A model generated the notes under the pieces. That model made no database searches. It was not told the DNA's origin and saw only the letters and a program-made list of their open reading frames with translations. The position numbers were made by a program, and so were the translations under genes. From Bog-473 sp963751335 (GTDB taxonomy: Bacteria; Actinomycetota; Acidimicrobiia; Acidimicrobiales; RAAP-2), in the NCBI GenBank assembly GCA_963751335.1, contig CAVVUB010000008.1, positions 186,001-250,000 on the forward strand: DNA of 64,000 nt. The letters are read 5' to 3'. Below, piece by piece: positions 17,122-26,635 of the stretch (position 1 is the first letter of the stretch; each line of letters starts with the position of its first letter).

Positions 17122-20100
17122 CTAGGAGGGAGGTGCATCCGTTGTCCCGCGGGTGGTCCCGAGCGCGAGCGTGACGGAGTCCACCAGCGTCAGCATTTCG
17201 CCGCGGAGCAGCGCAAGGGAGAGCGCTGACTCCCCGAGATCTTGTTGCAGACGGAGACGAGCCCGCCTGATGACCGACTCTTCGGCGGGATGCCACGATT
17301 CAGATGCCCGTTGTCGGAGTGCCTCAGCGGCACCCAAGACCTGCGCTCCGAACTCGGCCTGTCCTTCGTCAGCCAGTAGGACGGCCTTTCCCGCCAGGCC
17401 GTGCACAACGGCGTTCGGAAGACCGCGGGTACGACCCAGGGCGAGCGCCGTGTTGAACCGTGCCTCCGCCTGGACGGCGTCAGATTGATACACGGCGGCG
17501 AACCCTGAATAGATCGTCACCCAACACTCGAGAGACGAATGTCGGCCGGCAGCGGCAAGGCGGAGGGCCTCATCGAGCCGCGCCATCCCCTGTAATGGGG
17601 CACCTTCACAGAGATCGAGGAGCCCGAGGTTCGCCAGGCAGTCGCTCATTCCCCATCGCTGCTCCAACTCGGTGTAGAGAGCCAGGGCTCTCGAGTAGTT
17701 GTCGTAGGCAGCCGCTCGGTCGACCCGGATGGCCGCCAGCCCGTTGCTGGCAAACGCCTTCGCGATGAGGCGCGGGTCGCCTGTGTTGCTTCCTATGGCG
17801 AGCGCCTCGGCGCCCAGTGTCATTGCTCGTGGACCTTCGCCACGGAAAACCTCGATCGCGCTCAGGCTGGAGAGAATGTCGGAACAAAGTGCATTGTCGC
17901 CGACCTTCTGTGCCAGGGCGAGACCCTTGTGCAGCGCTTCGGTGGCCGCCCGGTCCCCCGCCATGTAGAGCAGTTCTCCGAACACGAGGTAGCCCCGCGA
18001 CCGGAGCGCATCCGGAAGGTCCGTCTGGTCGTTCAGAAGTGAGCGAATCAGAGCGGTTCCGTCCGCTACCCGGGTCGGCCAGTAGCTCCGGAGCGACGTG
18101 GCCAACTCGAGCGCATCGGACGCGCGGCCAGACCGCTGGGAGAGGTACTGCAACGCAAGCTTGAGGTTTGGATAGGCCGAGTCAATGTCGTCCAAGGCGA
18201 CGTGCCCCTGCTTCGCCTCGAAGTGCTCGGCAGCGCGGAGACAGCCGTCAGCGTGGGCTCGGCATGCCAGGTCCTGGTCCGCATCTCCTTCCGCAATCAA
18301 GCGCTCGGATGCGTAATGACTGATCGGCGCCAGGAGGCGATAGCGGTATCCGCCGCGCCCACGATCGACTTGCACCAGGGACTTGTCGACGAGGTCCCCA
18401 AGTGCCTCGTCGATCTCGGACCTCGGGACCCCCAGAGCCGGGGCCATCCGCTCGACATCCGTGAGGCTCCACGTTCCGACGAAGACGGAGAGGTAGCGAA
18501 GCAATGTCTTCTGCTGGTCGGAGAGCGTCTCGTACGAGCGGTCGATCGAGCCACGAACTGAACGGAGGTGGAAAGAGACGTTCGGGTCCTTCGAGGACAA
18601 GAGGTTCAGTTGGTCGTCGAGTCGTTGAGCGAGGTCGAAAACGGATATCCGGGTCAACTGGGCTGCAGCCAATTCCAGGGCGAGCGGAATTCCGTCGAGT
18701 TCAGAGCAAATGGTGACGACGGCGTCCGCGGTCGATTCGTCGAGCCGGAACGACGGAATGTGTGCGGCGGCTCGCTCCGAGAACAGGCGAACAGCCTGGG
18801 AGGACTCGAGGAGATCTTCTGTCCGGGCGCCAACGTCCGGAGGCGGCAGGCCAAGTGGAGCAACTTGATAGACCTCTTCCATCGGAACTTCAAGCGGCTC
18901 CCGGCTCGTGGCGACAATGGCGAGGTCGGTGCACTGCTCGAACAGGGTGACCGCGGCAGATGCACATGCGTCGCGCACGCCTTCGCAATCGTCCATCACG
19001 ATGAGGATCTCTCGACCGCTCATCGCCCCGGCCAGGATCTCCTCTGCCGGGAAGCCCCCCGTGAGTGCAACATCGAGTGCCGCGGCTATTGATTCGAACA
19101 CGTCGTCGCGGTCTGCCGCCGAGAGGTCTATGACGCAGACTTCGACGCCGGAGGCCAGATGGCGCCGGTGTGCGGCCAGCAACGCGATTCTTGTCTTGCC
19201 CACTCCTCCCGGTCCCGTCAATGTGACCAACGAGCCCTTTCGGATGTGATCCTCCAACCAGTGCAGGTCCTCTTCCCGACCGATGAAGCTGGTGTGACTG
19301 CTGGGAACCTGGGTCTCCGGCTTCAGAACTTCACTGAACTCGGTGTCATACTCCTCGAAGACGGGCGAGATGCCAAGGGACGACCGAATGCCCCCGTAGC
19401 CCGACACGTTCAGCAGCGTTGAGGCCATGTCTACGCCGGCCTCATCTTTCGGAGACCAATCGAGCTCGGGCTTTTGGAGAATGATTGCCTCCTCGAGCGA
19501 GGAGAGCCCAGACGACGGCTCGATGCCGAGCTCGTCACCCAGGAGCGTGGCGAGCTTCCGGTAGGCCCGTAGCGCTTCGGCCTGCCGGCTTGACCGATAG
19601 AGGGCCAACATCAAGATTGCCCATCCGGTTTCCCGCAGTGGATGTTGGTCGACGACGGCTGTGGCGATCGCGACGACCTCGTGGTGCTCGCCAAGGGCAA
19701 GTCGACCCATCATGAGGTGTTCTTGAGCCGAACAGCGGAGCTCCTCCATCCGGGTGGCACTCCCGATGGCCCACGGCTGATCGCGAACGTCACCGAAGGC
19801 GTCTCCTCGCCACCGCCCCAGGGCGACGGTGAGCGTACGGACCGAGGCCACATGATCGCCCCGAGCCGACTCGAGGTGCGCCTGGTCCAGCTCCTTCTCG
19901 AAGAGTCCGGCATCGACCTCACCCGGACCCGCAACGAGCGAATATCCCGCTGCTTCGGTTCGGATTCGGTCGGCCCCGAGCTGATCACGCAACAGCGAGA
20001 TGTGGGCCGCCAGGGGGGACCGCACACCTTTCGCGGCGCTAGACCCCAGACGTCATCCACCAGCCGATCGAAAGAGACGATCCGATTGGGCACCAGGAGC

Positions 20101-20198
20101 AGACGAAGGATAAGGGCTCGCCGCCGCTCACCGGCAATCCGGAGCGGGTTCGAAGCGTCGTCGCGCACCTCGAGCGGACCCAGAACGGAGAAGTACAC
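17122..20198 (-). CDS. SARP-type regulator with BTAD, NB-ARC ATPase and TPR-like region, one frameshift
   Basis: From the GTG at 20198 the N-terminus MYFSVLGPLEVRDD and LVPNRIVSFDRLVDDVWG is the OmpR-like winged helix of SARP regulators. Four C residues at 20044-20047 (G on the coding strand) appear one short: adding a base joins VDDVWG to SSAAKGVRSPLAAHISLLRD. Then come the BTAD domain (HPLRETGWAILMLALYRSSR), a P-loop LTGPGGVGKTRIAL, a Walker B region LIVMDDCEGV, and a long alpha-helical repeat region to 17122. The repaired length is 1,025 residues, ordinary for this AfsR-like class. Such proteins activate secondary-metabolite or stress genes after a nucleotide-dependent switch. No biosynthetic cluster adjoins it, so the target is unknown. 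Confidence 0.85.
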
Positions 20199-20203
20199 GG
20201 CTT

Positions 20204-20221
20204 GTCAGGTCAGGTCAGGTC
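20204..20221. repeat. Direct repeat just upstream of the SARP start
   Basis: The sequence GTCAGGTCAGGTCAGGTC consists of three and a half copies of the 5 bp unit GTCAG. It lies six bases before the SARP GTG, where a ribosome site would be expected, and no Shine-Dalgarno is visible. Short direct repeats are also typical SARP-binding sites, so autoregulation is possible. Confidence 0.5.
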
Positions 20222-20779
20222 TTGAGCGCGGGCTCGGCAAACGGGGCAGGCACCTCGGAATTCCGCCGCCCGTGGCCGGTGCGTTCTCGGGCTCAGTGAG
20301 CCGGCTTGCCGTTTGGGATCCGTCGAGGTCATGGCTCACGCTGCGACAACACCGGGCCCAGGCCAGAACCTCTGGCCCAAGCCTCGTCTACGATTTCCCG
20401 CCGCTGCGCATGCTAGACGGAGTCCCCAGCGCTTCTTGGTGCACCCTCTCGTCACCGGCCATGATCGTGTCCAAGCCGTATTTGCGCGTGATCGTGCCGT
20501 GCCGCAGATCAGAACCGTGATGAAGCGTGGCGTTGGCGCAACGGATCCAGGTCGTCTTGTCCAGACCTCAACGGTGGAACCGGTGACCCACTATTTGGAC
20601 CCGGAGTTGACGGGCCGTTGCGGAGAGGGTCGCGGTCCGAGACTCGAGCTTCGGACAATCGGGCCGACCCTTCGCCTTCCCTCCACCATCCCGGATGCAC
20701 CTCGTTTGACCATCGGCTGGTCCGGGCTTGTAGCGTCAGGGCAGCGCCGCCAGAGCGCAGCTGACCTTGGGGAGGAACC
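20222..20779. other. No gene recognised; divergent intergenic region
   Basis: About 560 bases between the divergent SARP and alcohol dehydrogenase genes. Open frames here are short and lack recognisable domains. The last bases hold GGGGAGG, the ribosome site of the dehydrogenase. Promoters for both genes should lie here but no consensus stands out. Confidence 0.5.
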
Positions 20780-21892
20780 GTGGAGACCGAAGCCGCCGTC
20801 CTGTGGGAACGCCACGGCGATTGGAGTGTCGAGCCCATCGAGCTCGATCCCCCCAAGGAGGGCGAGCTGCTCGTCCGCCTGGCCGCGTCGGGAATGTGCC
20901 ACTCCGACGAGCACCTGGTCACCGGGGACATGCCCGTGGCGCTGCCGATCATCGGTGGCCACGAGGGGGCCGGAATCGTCGAGGAGGTTGGGCCCGGTGT
21001 CCACGGGCTCAAGCCCGGCGATCACGTTGTCCTCGGTTTCATCCCGGCGTGCGGCACATGCCCGTCCTGCGCCACCGGCCACTCCAACCTCTGCGACAAC
21101 GGCGCCATCTTGATGTCCGGACAACAGATGGACGGCACCGTCCGCCACCACGCCCGCGGCCAGGACGTCTCGACGATGGTCTGCCTAGGGACGTTCTCCA
21201 AGTACACGGTGGTGAACCAGGCCTCCTGCGTGAAGATCCTCGACGATTACCCGCTCGACAAGGCCTGCCTCATCGGCTGCGGCGTCACCACGGGATGGGG
21301 ATCGGCCGTCTACGCCGCCGAGATCACGCCGGGCGACAACGTCGCCGTCATTGGCATTGGCGGCATTGGTGCGTCCGCGCTCCAAGGAGCGCGGCTGGCC
21401 GGCGCCGAGATGATCTTTGCCATCGACCCGGTCGAGCTCAAGCGCACCCTGGCCCCGAACTTCGGCGCCACGCACGTCGCCGCCTCGGTCGAGGAGGCCA
21501 AGGGGCTCATCGAGCAGGAGACCTGGGGCCACATGTGCGACAAGGTCATCTGCGCCATGGGCGTCGGCCAGGGCTCCATGATGGAGTCCATCCTCGGCCT
21601 GACCGCCAAGCGTGGCCGTGTCGTCGTGACCAACATCCACCCGATGTTCGAGATGGACGTCGCGCTCAATCTCATGCACCTCACCATCATGGAGAAGCAG
21701 ATCGTCGGGAGCATCTTCGGCTCGGCCAACATCCATTCGGACATCCCCAAGCTGCTCAAGCTCTACCGCGACGGACAGCTCGACCTGGACTCGATGATCA
21801 CCAGCACCTACAAGCTCGGTGACATCAACCAGGGCTACCAGGACATGCGCGATGGCAAGAACATCCGCGGCGTCCTGGTCTACGACGACTGA
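20780..21892 (+). CDS. NDMA-type zinc alcohol dehydrogenase (MDR superfamily)
   Basis: A 370-residue medium-chain dehydrogenase starting at a GTG preceded by GGGGAGG. Catalytic zinc ligands are in SGMCHSDEHL and GGHEGAG. Structural zinc cysteines are in CGTCPSCATGHSNLC. The Rossmann fold shows VIGIGGIGASALQGARLAGA. The pattern matches the actinobacterial N,N-dimethyl-4-nitrosoaniline (NDMA)-dependent group, whose nicotinamide cofactor stays tightly bound and is reoxidised by an external partner, in related systems a mycofactocin-linked carrier. No mycofactocin gene is visible in the window. It probably oxidises a primary alcohol. It stands alone, convergent with the DUF4395 gene. Confidence 0.88.
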   Translation: METEAAVLWERHGDWSVEPIELDPPKEGELLVRLAASGMCHSDEHLVTGDMPVALPIIGGHEGAGIVEEVGPGVHGLKPGDHVVLGFIPACGTCPSCATGHSNLCDNGAILMSGQQMDGTVRHHARGQDVSTMVCLGTFSKYTVVNQASCVKILDDYPLDKACLIGCGVTTGWGSAVYAAEITPGDNVAVIGIGGIGASALQGARLAGAEMIFAIDPVELKRTLAPNFGATHVAASVEEAKGLIEQETWGHMCDKVICAMGVGQGSMMESILGLTAKRGRVVVTNIHPMFEMDVALNLMHLTIMEKQIVGSIFGSANIHSDIPKLLKLYRDGQLDLDSMITSTYKLGDINQGYQDMRDGKNIRGVLVYDD

Positions 21893-21960
21893 GGACGAAG
21901 GACGACTGTCCCAGCTCCGCGGCGGGTTGCACCCGATCCCGGCTCAGCGGCTCCGGCGAC

Positions 21961-22521
21961 TCAGCCGGCGTGTGAAACCGGCCGGCCCGACCAGATGTCG
22001 TTGCAGCGTTCGCACACCTCGTCGGGTATCACCCCGGCGCGGATGAGGAGGCCGAACGTCAGGCAACCCAGACACACGGCGAACGCCGATTCGAGCAGCG
22101 CTGCGCAGCCCAGGAGCCCCAACACCACTTCGGCTGCGGTCCACTCGCCGAGGATGGTCAGGATCAGAGCGGTGACCGAGAAGGCGACGCCCATCCCCTG
22201 GGCGAAGCGCTTGGGCGGACCCGCCACCAGGCGCTCCGGTAGGCCCAGCCTCGGCGTGATCACCCGGGTCACCAGCTGACCGAGCGGGCTGAGACTCGGT
22301 CCGGTGAGGACGCGTGCGACGAAGCCGTACGCAATGACCGCGGTGGCCCAGCGCAGGTCGAAGGCAATCGTGAGCACCACCATGAGCAACACGCCGCCCG
22401 CCACCAGGCGTGCGGACACCTCGTTCACCGGGTTGGGGAACGAGAAGAGCTTCCGGAGCCGGCTCTCGCCGTTGCTCTGGTCGCGGGCCGGTGCCGTGGT
22501 CGAGTTTTCGGTTTGCGTCAC
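21961..22521 (-). CDS. DUF4395 family membrane protein
   Basis: A 186-residue integral membrane protein starting at a GTG with GGGAGGAGG upstream. About four hydrophobic helices are seen, including LVAGGVLLMVVLTIAFDL and FAQGMGVAFSVTALILTILG. The conserved family segments are FPNPVNEVSARLVAGG, then LLESAFAVCLGCLTFGLLIR with a CxxC pair, and a C-terminal VCERCNDIW with a second pair. This matches DUF4395, a family often found near thioredoxin-like or rhodanese genes. The function is unknown; the cysteine pairs suggest a thiol or metal role. The first 25 residues are polar and cytoplasmic. Confidence 0.8.
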   Translation of the reverse strand: MTQTENSTTAPARDQSNGESRLRKLFSFPNPVNEVSARLVAGGVLLMVVLTIAFDLRWATAVIAYGFVARVLTGPSLSPLGQLVTRVITPRLGLPERLVAGPPKRFAQGMGVAFSVTALILTILGEWTAAEVVLGLLGCAALLESAFAVCLGCLTFGLLIRAGVIPDEVCERCNDIWSGRPVSHAG

Positions 22522-22603
22522 CGAGCCTCCTCCCGCTAACCGTTGAACTCAGACCAGTTTAGTCGGGTATTGGGTCTTTCGGCCCAGCGGACCCAGTGAG
22601 ACG

Positions 22604-22712
22604 GCGAAGGCGTCAGCGGTGGGAGCAGTGAGGCGGTGAGACGATGGACGGTGAAACGGTGAGGCGGTGAGGCGGTGAGGCGGTGAGGCGATGGACGGTC
22701 AAACGATGAGTC
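22604..22712. repeat. Low-complexity intergenic tandem repeat
   Basis: The core at 22657-22690 is four copies of the 8 bp unit CGGTGAGG in tandem. Degenerate copies, with GACGATGGACGGT occurring before and GCGATGGACGGT after the core, extend it to about 100 bases. It lies upstream of the DUF4395 gene start and downstream of the citrate synthase gene stop, both on the minus strand. It is too short and irregular to be a CRISPR; slippage or a variable-number repeat is more likely. Confidence 0.75.
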
Positions 22713-22764
22713 AGCGAAGTTCTAAGGATTGCGAGGTCGTAGGCGACCGGATGGTCTGCCGAGC

Positions 22765-24291
22765 TCAGGCCGCCGGAACCGGCTGCGGCGGGGGTGGCCC
22801 CACGTAGCGGGCGGCGGGGCGGATGAGCCGGTTGTGGGAGGCCTGCTCCATCACATGGGTGCACCAGCCGATGGCGCGGCCGGCCGCGAAGGTCGGGGTG
22901 AACATCTCACGTGGGATGCCGCAGGTGTGCATGACGACGCCGGCGTAGAACTCGACGTTCGTATAGAGCCGGCGCCCCGGCTTCAACTCGGCCAGCACGT
23001 CCACGGTGGTGCGCTCGACGGACTGCGAGAACTCCACCAATGGGCCGCCCAGCCGCTCGGTCACCGAGCGCAACAGGAGCGAACGTGGATCGTCCGTCTT
23101 GTAGACGCGGTGTCCGAAACCCATGATCCGTTCGCCACGCTCCACGGCCCTCCGTACGTAATCCTCCGCCCGGTCCGGTGTCCCGATGGCATCGAGCATG
23201 TCGAGGGCACGGCTCGGCGCACCGCCGTGTAGCGGACCTGACAGCGCACCGATGGCCGCGACGATGGCGGCTCCGAGGTCAGCGCCGGTCGAGGTGACCA
23301 CCCGTGCCGTGAAGGTCGACGCGTTGAACCCGTGGTCGATGGTCAGCATCATGTACTGCTCGATGGCCCGGGCATGGGTTTCCGTCGGCTCCGCGCCAGT
23401 CAGCATGTACAGGTAGTTGGCGACGAAGCCGAGATCGGCCCGCGGCTCAATGGGCTCCAGGCCGTCACGCAGGCGGTGGGCGCCGGCCAGAATGGTCGGC
23501 ACCACGGCGCAGAGTGTGAGGCACTGCTCGAAGAGCTCGTCTGGTCCGATGTCGAGGGTGGGGCGCCACCCCAGCTCCGAACCCTGCAGCGAGACTGCGG
23601 TGCGCAACACGTCGAGCGGCGCGCCGCGCTGGGCGATCGCCGGCAGGAGCGTGTGCAGGCCGGCCGGCAGGCTGCGCCGTCGCCGCACCACCTTGGCGAA
23701 GGCGGCCGACTCCGTCGCGTCGGGCAGCACGCCCTTGAAGAGGAGGTACCAGACATCCTCGAGGCTTCGCTTCTCGGCCAGCTCCACGGCCGAGTACTCG
23801 CGGTAGTGGTAAAAACCCTCCTGACCGCGGACGTCGCCGATGGTGGTCTCGGCCACCACCACGCCCTCGAGCCCGGGTGGCACGTCGCCGCTGGTCTCCC
23901 CGGCCGGGCGTATGCGGGCCACTCCCATCAGGTCGCGCAGCGAGACCACCCCGACGCAGCGGCCGTCCTCGACCACCGGTAGGTGCCGGTAGTGGTGCGA
24001 GGTCAGGCTGGCCCAGGCGGCATCGACACGCTCATCGGGCCCGAGGACATCGGGGCGGTCCGTCATCCAGAGCCGGACGGCCTCACGGTCGGGATCTGCC
24101 GAGGCGGCCGCCGCCCGCAGCAGGTCCCGTTCCGTCAGGATGCCGACGACCTTGTCCTGGTGGGTCACCACGACTGATCCGGTCTCTGCCTTTTGCATCA
24201 CGGCGGCGGCGGACGTCAGCGTGTCGTCCGCCGCGCAGGTCACGGCTGGTGAAGTCATGAGATCGCGCACGATGGTTTCCATGAGCTCCAC
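22765..24291 (-). CDS. CBS-domain fused citrate/2-methylcitrate synthase
   Basis: A 508-residue fusion. Residues 1 to about 130 form two CBS domains (MTSPAVTCAADDTLTSAAAV...GILTERDLL and LGPDERVDAAWASL...HLPVVEDGRCVGVVSLRDLM), which usually bind adenine nucleotides. From about 150 it is a citrate synthase with the three active-site regions MLTIDHGFNAST (His), MGFGHRVYKTDDPRS (His) and TNVEFYAGVV, where Glu replaces the usual Asp. The substitution is as I remember it in related actinobacterial enzymes. The protein condenses acetyl- or propionyl-CoA with oxaloacetate. GTG at 24291 or the ATG three codons later could start it. It is divergent from the second citrate-synthase-like gene across 57 bases, suggesting joint control and allosteric adjustment by energy charge. 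Confidence 0.88.
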   Translation of the reverse strand: MELMETIVRDLMTSPAVTCAADDTLTSAAAVMQKAETGSVVVTHQDKVVGILTERDLLRAAAASADPDREAVRLWMTDRPDVLGPDERVDAAWASLTSHHYRHLPVVEDGRCVGVVSLRDLMGVARIRPAGETSGDVPPGLEGVVVAETTIGDVRGQEGFYHYREYSAVELAEKRSLEDVWYLLFKGVLPDATESAAFAKVVRRRRSLPAGLHTLLPAIAQRGAPLDVLRTAVSLQGSELGWRPTLDIGPDELFEQCLTLCAVVPTILAGAHRLRDGLEPIEPRADLGFVANYLYMLTGAEPTETHARAIEQYMMLTIDHGFNASTFTARVVTSTGADLGAAIVAAIGALSGPLHGGAPSRALDMLDAIGTPDRAEDYVRRAVERGERIMGFGHRVYKTDDPRSLLLRSVTERLGGPLVEFSQSVERTTVDVLAELKPGRRLYTNVEFYAGVVMHTCGIPREMFTPTFAAGRAIGWCTHVMEQASHNRLIRPAARYVGPPPPQPVPAA

Positions 24292-24348
24292 TATGCCTGG
24301 ACAATCGTGCGTCTGTAAATGTTGATCAAGTCAATGTAGCCTTAGGGT
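24292..24348. promoter_or_regulatory. Short divergent region with a palindrome between two citrate-synthase genes
   Basis: The 57-base gap contains the perfect palindrome TTGATCAA at 24322-24329 followed by TCAATG. It is notably AT-rich compared with its surroundings. A MerR-like helix-turn-helix is part of the right-hand gene product, which could act here on its own divergent promoter. Inferred from position and symmetry only. Confidence 0.4.
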
Positions 24349-25500
24349 GTGGAGCGCATGCTGACGAGCGAGGAGGCGGCCCGGCGCCTCGGCGTGAAGG
24401 TGCCCACCCTCTACGCCTACGTGAGCCGGGGGCTCCTCGTGTCTCATCCGGACCCGGCCCGGCGGGGCAGCCTCTTCGACCTCGACCAGGTCGAGGCACT
24501 GGCGACACGCAGTCGGGGCGGACGGCAGACGGCGACCCGCATGGCGACGATCACGACCGGCGTGACACAGCTCGACCAGGAACTCGGTCCCATCTACCGG
24601 GGCCACCTGGCCACCGAGCTGGCCGGGGAATGGCGGTTCGAGGACGTGGCCGAGATGCTCTGGCGGTCCGAGGGCGGCGGCGACTGGCGGGCGCCCGATC
24701 TCGGCCCCTGCCCGCTCACTGCGACGTTCGACCGCATGCGTTGGGCCCTCGTGGTCTGTGGCGCCAGCGATCCGCTCCGCTCTGATCGGCGCCCACCTGC
24801 GGTGGCCGGGGCGGCCCGGCGCGCCACCGCTGCGTTGACCGACGTGATCGGCCCACCCCCGCCAGGCAGCGACGCGGACCAGTCGATCGCGGCGCGGCTT
24901 GCCGCACGCCTCATGGGGACGACGACGGCCCTCCCCGAGGCGGCCGTGAACGCGGCGCTCGTGCTCATGGCGGACCATGAGTTGGCCACGTCGACCATGG
25001 CCGTCCGCCTCGCCGCATCGGTGCGCGCCGATCCCTACGACGCGTTCCTAGCCGGGCTGGTCACCCTGGCCGGCCCGCTTCACGGGGGCGCCAGCCAGCA
25101 GGCCTACGAGTTGCTGGCCGTGGCCGAGCGGGACGGCGCGGCCCGCGCCCTCGACGACGTGCTGCGCGACCGCGGCATCGTTCCCGGCTTCGGCCACACC
25201 GTCTACAAGAGTGGCGATCCGCGCTTTGCATCGTTGCTGGCGTTGGCCGAACCGCTGTTGAGCGAGGAGCGCCGGGGCCTCCTGCGCGACATCATGGAGA
25301 TCGCGGCCGCCCACGACGTGCCGCTGGCCAATTGCGACCTCGCGCTCGCCGCCTTGAGCTGGGGCACCGGCATGCCGCCGGACACGGGCCGCACACTCTT
25401 CGCCGTCGCCCGCATTGCCGGGTGGGCCGCCCACTACATGGAAGAGCTCACCGAGCGGGCCCTGCGCTTCCGGGCTCGAGCCGTCTACAGCAGCTCCTGA
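24349..25500 (+). CDS. MerR-like helix-turn-helix fused to a citrate synthase fold
   Basis: A 383-residue fusion. Residues 1 to about 55 are a DNA-binding helix-turn-helix: MLTSEEAARRLGVKVPTLYA followed by YVSRGLLVSHPDPARRGSLF, as in MerR/excisionase proteins. From about 65 onward it is a citrate-synthase domain with all three active-site positions visible: VLMADHELATST (His), PGFGHTVYKSGDPRF (His) and NCDLALAALSW (Asp). LHGGASQQAYELL is the conserved small-domain segment. Pairing with the divergent CBS-citrate synthase suggests that one protein senses and one catalyses, or that the two form a mixed enzyme. Whether it binds DNA as an enzyme-regulator or the HTH is only structural is unknown. 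Start codon GTG at 24349 or ATG at 24358. Confidence 0.85.
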   Translation: MERMLTSEEAARRLGVKVPTLYAYVSRGLLVSHPDPARRGSLFDLDQVEALATRSRGGRQTATRMATITTGVTQLDQELGPIYRGHLATELAGEWRFEDVAEMLWRSEGGGDWRAPDLGPCPLTATFDRMRWALVVCGASDPLRSDRRPPAVAGAARRATAALTDVIGPPPPGSDADQSIAARLAARLMGTTTALPEAAVNAALVLMADHELATSTMAVRLAASVRADPYDAFLAGLVTLAGPLHGGASQQAYELLAVAERDGAARALDDVLRDRGIVPGFGHTVYKSGDPRFASLLALAEPLLSEERRGLLRDIMEIAAAHDVPLANCDLALAALSWGTGMPPDTGRTLFAVARIAGWAAHYMEELTERALRFRARAVYSSS

Positions 25501-25520
25501 CAGCTCCTGACCGCTCCTGA
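25491..25520. repeat. 10-bp tandem repeat across a stop codon
   Basis: CAGCTCCTGA occurs at 25491-25500 and again at 25501-25510, followed by CCGCTCCTGA at 25511-25520. The first copy contains the stop codon of the HTH-citrate synthase gene, so a slippage event at the gene end is probable. Confidence 0.7.
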
Positions 25521-25601
25521 CCGCACCAGCAAGTGGGCGACTCGAGCGGACAAGGAGGTGGGCGACCGATCGTGCAGCCGGGCCAGAGGGCTGCTTCGAA
25601 G

Positions 25602-26621
25602 TCAGCCCGCCCCGATGACGATGGCCGAAGGGCGCCCTCCCAGAGCGAGAGGCTTGCCGACCTTCCCGGTGGCCAGTGTCACCGGGATCATCGAGCCCGC
25701 CTGTTGGGTCACCCAGGCCACGGATCCGTCCCCGCTCAGGGCAATGCCCTGGGCCGCGTTGGGGAGGGCGATCGGCGCACCCACGGCCAGGCCCAGCACG
25801 GTCATCGTCACGGGCACCACGCCGGACCCGCCGCAGACGTAGGTGGTCGCTCCTCGTGAGGGCGACACCGCCATGGCGGTCGGGTTGAGCGGCAGCCGCA
25901 CCGTCTTGCCCGGCTGCAGGGTGGTCGCGTTGATCGGGGTCATGGTGCTGTTGGAGAAGTTGCCCACCAACACCTGCCCCGTCGAGACGGCCACCGTCTG
26001 GGGACCCGGACCGACGGCGATGGCCGGACCGGCCCGCAGGGTCGACACGTCGATCGGCGTCACCCGGTTGCTCCCGAAGTCGGCCACGAACGCCGTCGCT
26101 CCCGCCGGGCCGACCGACACCGCCACGGCCACGGGCTGGTGGCCCACGGCGATCGGCCTTCCCGCCCGCCAGGTGCCCAGGTCGATCGGTGTCACGTTGT
26201 CCGATCCCAGGTTGGCCACCAGCGCGATGCCCCGGCCGCCGATCCCACCGGGTGCGACGGCAACGGCGTCGGGCTCCACGCCGACGCCGACCGAATGCAC
26301 GACGTCGTGGGTGGCCGGGTCGATCTCTGACACGGTGTCGTCCCCCTGCGTCACCACGAGCAGCCCGTGCTGGCCCGCCGTGTAGGCGAACGCAGAGGGC
26401 AGGCTGCCCACCGAGACCTTCGGTCCGACCTTGCGCGTCACCACGTCGACCGGCGTGACGTCGGAGCCGGGCAGCGTCACCGAGGCGTCCGTCGCCACCC
26501 AGGCCACCTCGCGGGTGGAGGCACTGGCGGCCGGCGGAGAGGTGCAGGCCGCCAGGAGGGGGATGGCGATGACCAGTGCGGCGGCCACGACCAAGGCGCG
26601 GGCTCGAACGGGGGAGGGCAT
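25602..26621 (-). CDS. Secreted lipoprotein with a YVTN-like beta-propeller
   Basis: A 339-residue protein with a lipoprotein signal: positively charged start, hydrophobic ALVVAAALVIAIPLLAAC and lipobox LAAC at about residue 25. The rest is a series of 40-45 residue repeats with patterns such as VSEIDPATHDVVHSVGVG, VTPIDLGTWRAGRPIAVG, VTPIDVSTLRAGPAIAVG and MTPINATTLQPGKTVRLP, typical of YVTN/NHL-type beta-propellers. It should be an extracellular, membrane-tethered binding protein. The ATG at 26621 is preferred over the upstream start at 26651, which lacks a signal-like beginning. It lies 14 bases after the aminotransferase gene on the same strand, so the two are probably cotranscribed, although a functional link is not obvious. 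Confidence 0.8.
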   Translation of the reverse strand: MPSPVRARALVVAAALVIAIPLLAACTSPPAASASTREVAWVATDASVTLPGSDVTPVDVVTRKVGPKVSVGSLPSAFAYTAGQHGLLVVTQGDDTVSEIDPATHDVVHSVGVGVEPDAVAVAPGGIGGRGIALVANLGSDNVTPIDLGTWRAGRPIAVGHQPVAVAVSVGPAGATAFVADFGSNRVTPIDVSTLRAGPAIAVGPGPQTVAVSTGQVLVGNFSNSTMTPINATTLQPGKTVRLPLNPTAMAVSPSRGATTYVCGGSGVVPVTMTVLGLAVGAPIALPNAAQGIALSGDGSVAWVTQQAGSMIPVTLATGKVGKPLALGGRPSAIVIGAG

Positions 26622-26635
26622 CGCCCTCGGCCTGA

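Noticed and set aside
16625..17296. Minus-strand frame of 223 codons between the SpoIIE and SARP genes
   Set aside because: Arg/Ser-rich, overlaps the end of the SARP gene in another frame, no ribosome site or domain.
22604..22712. CRISPR or attachment site
   Set aside because: 8 bp unit in tandem without spacers, not flanked by an integrase or tRNA.
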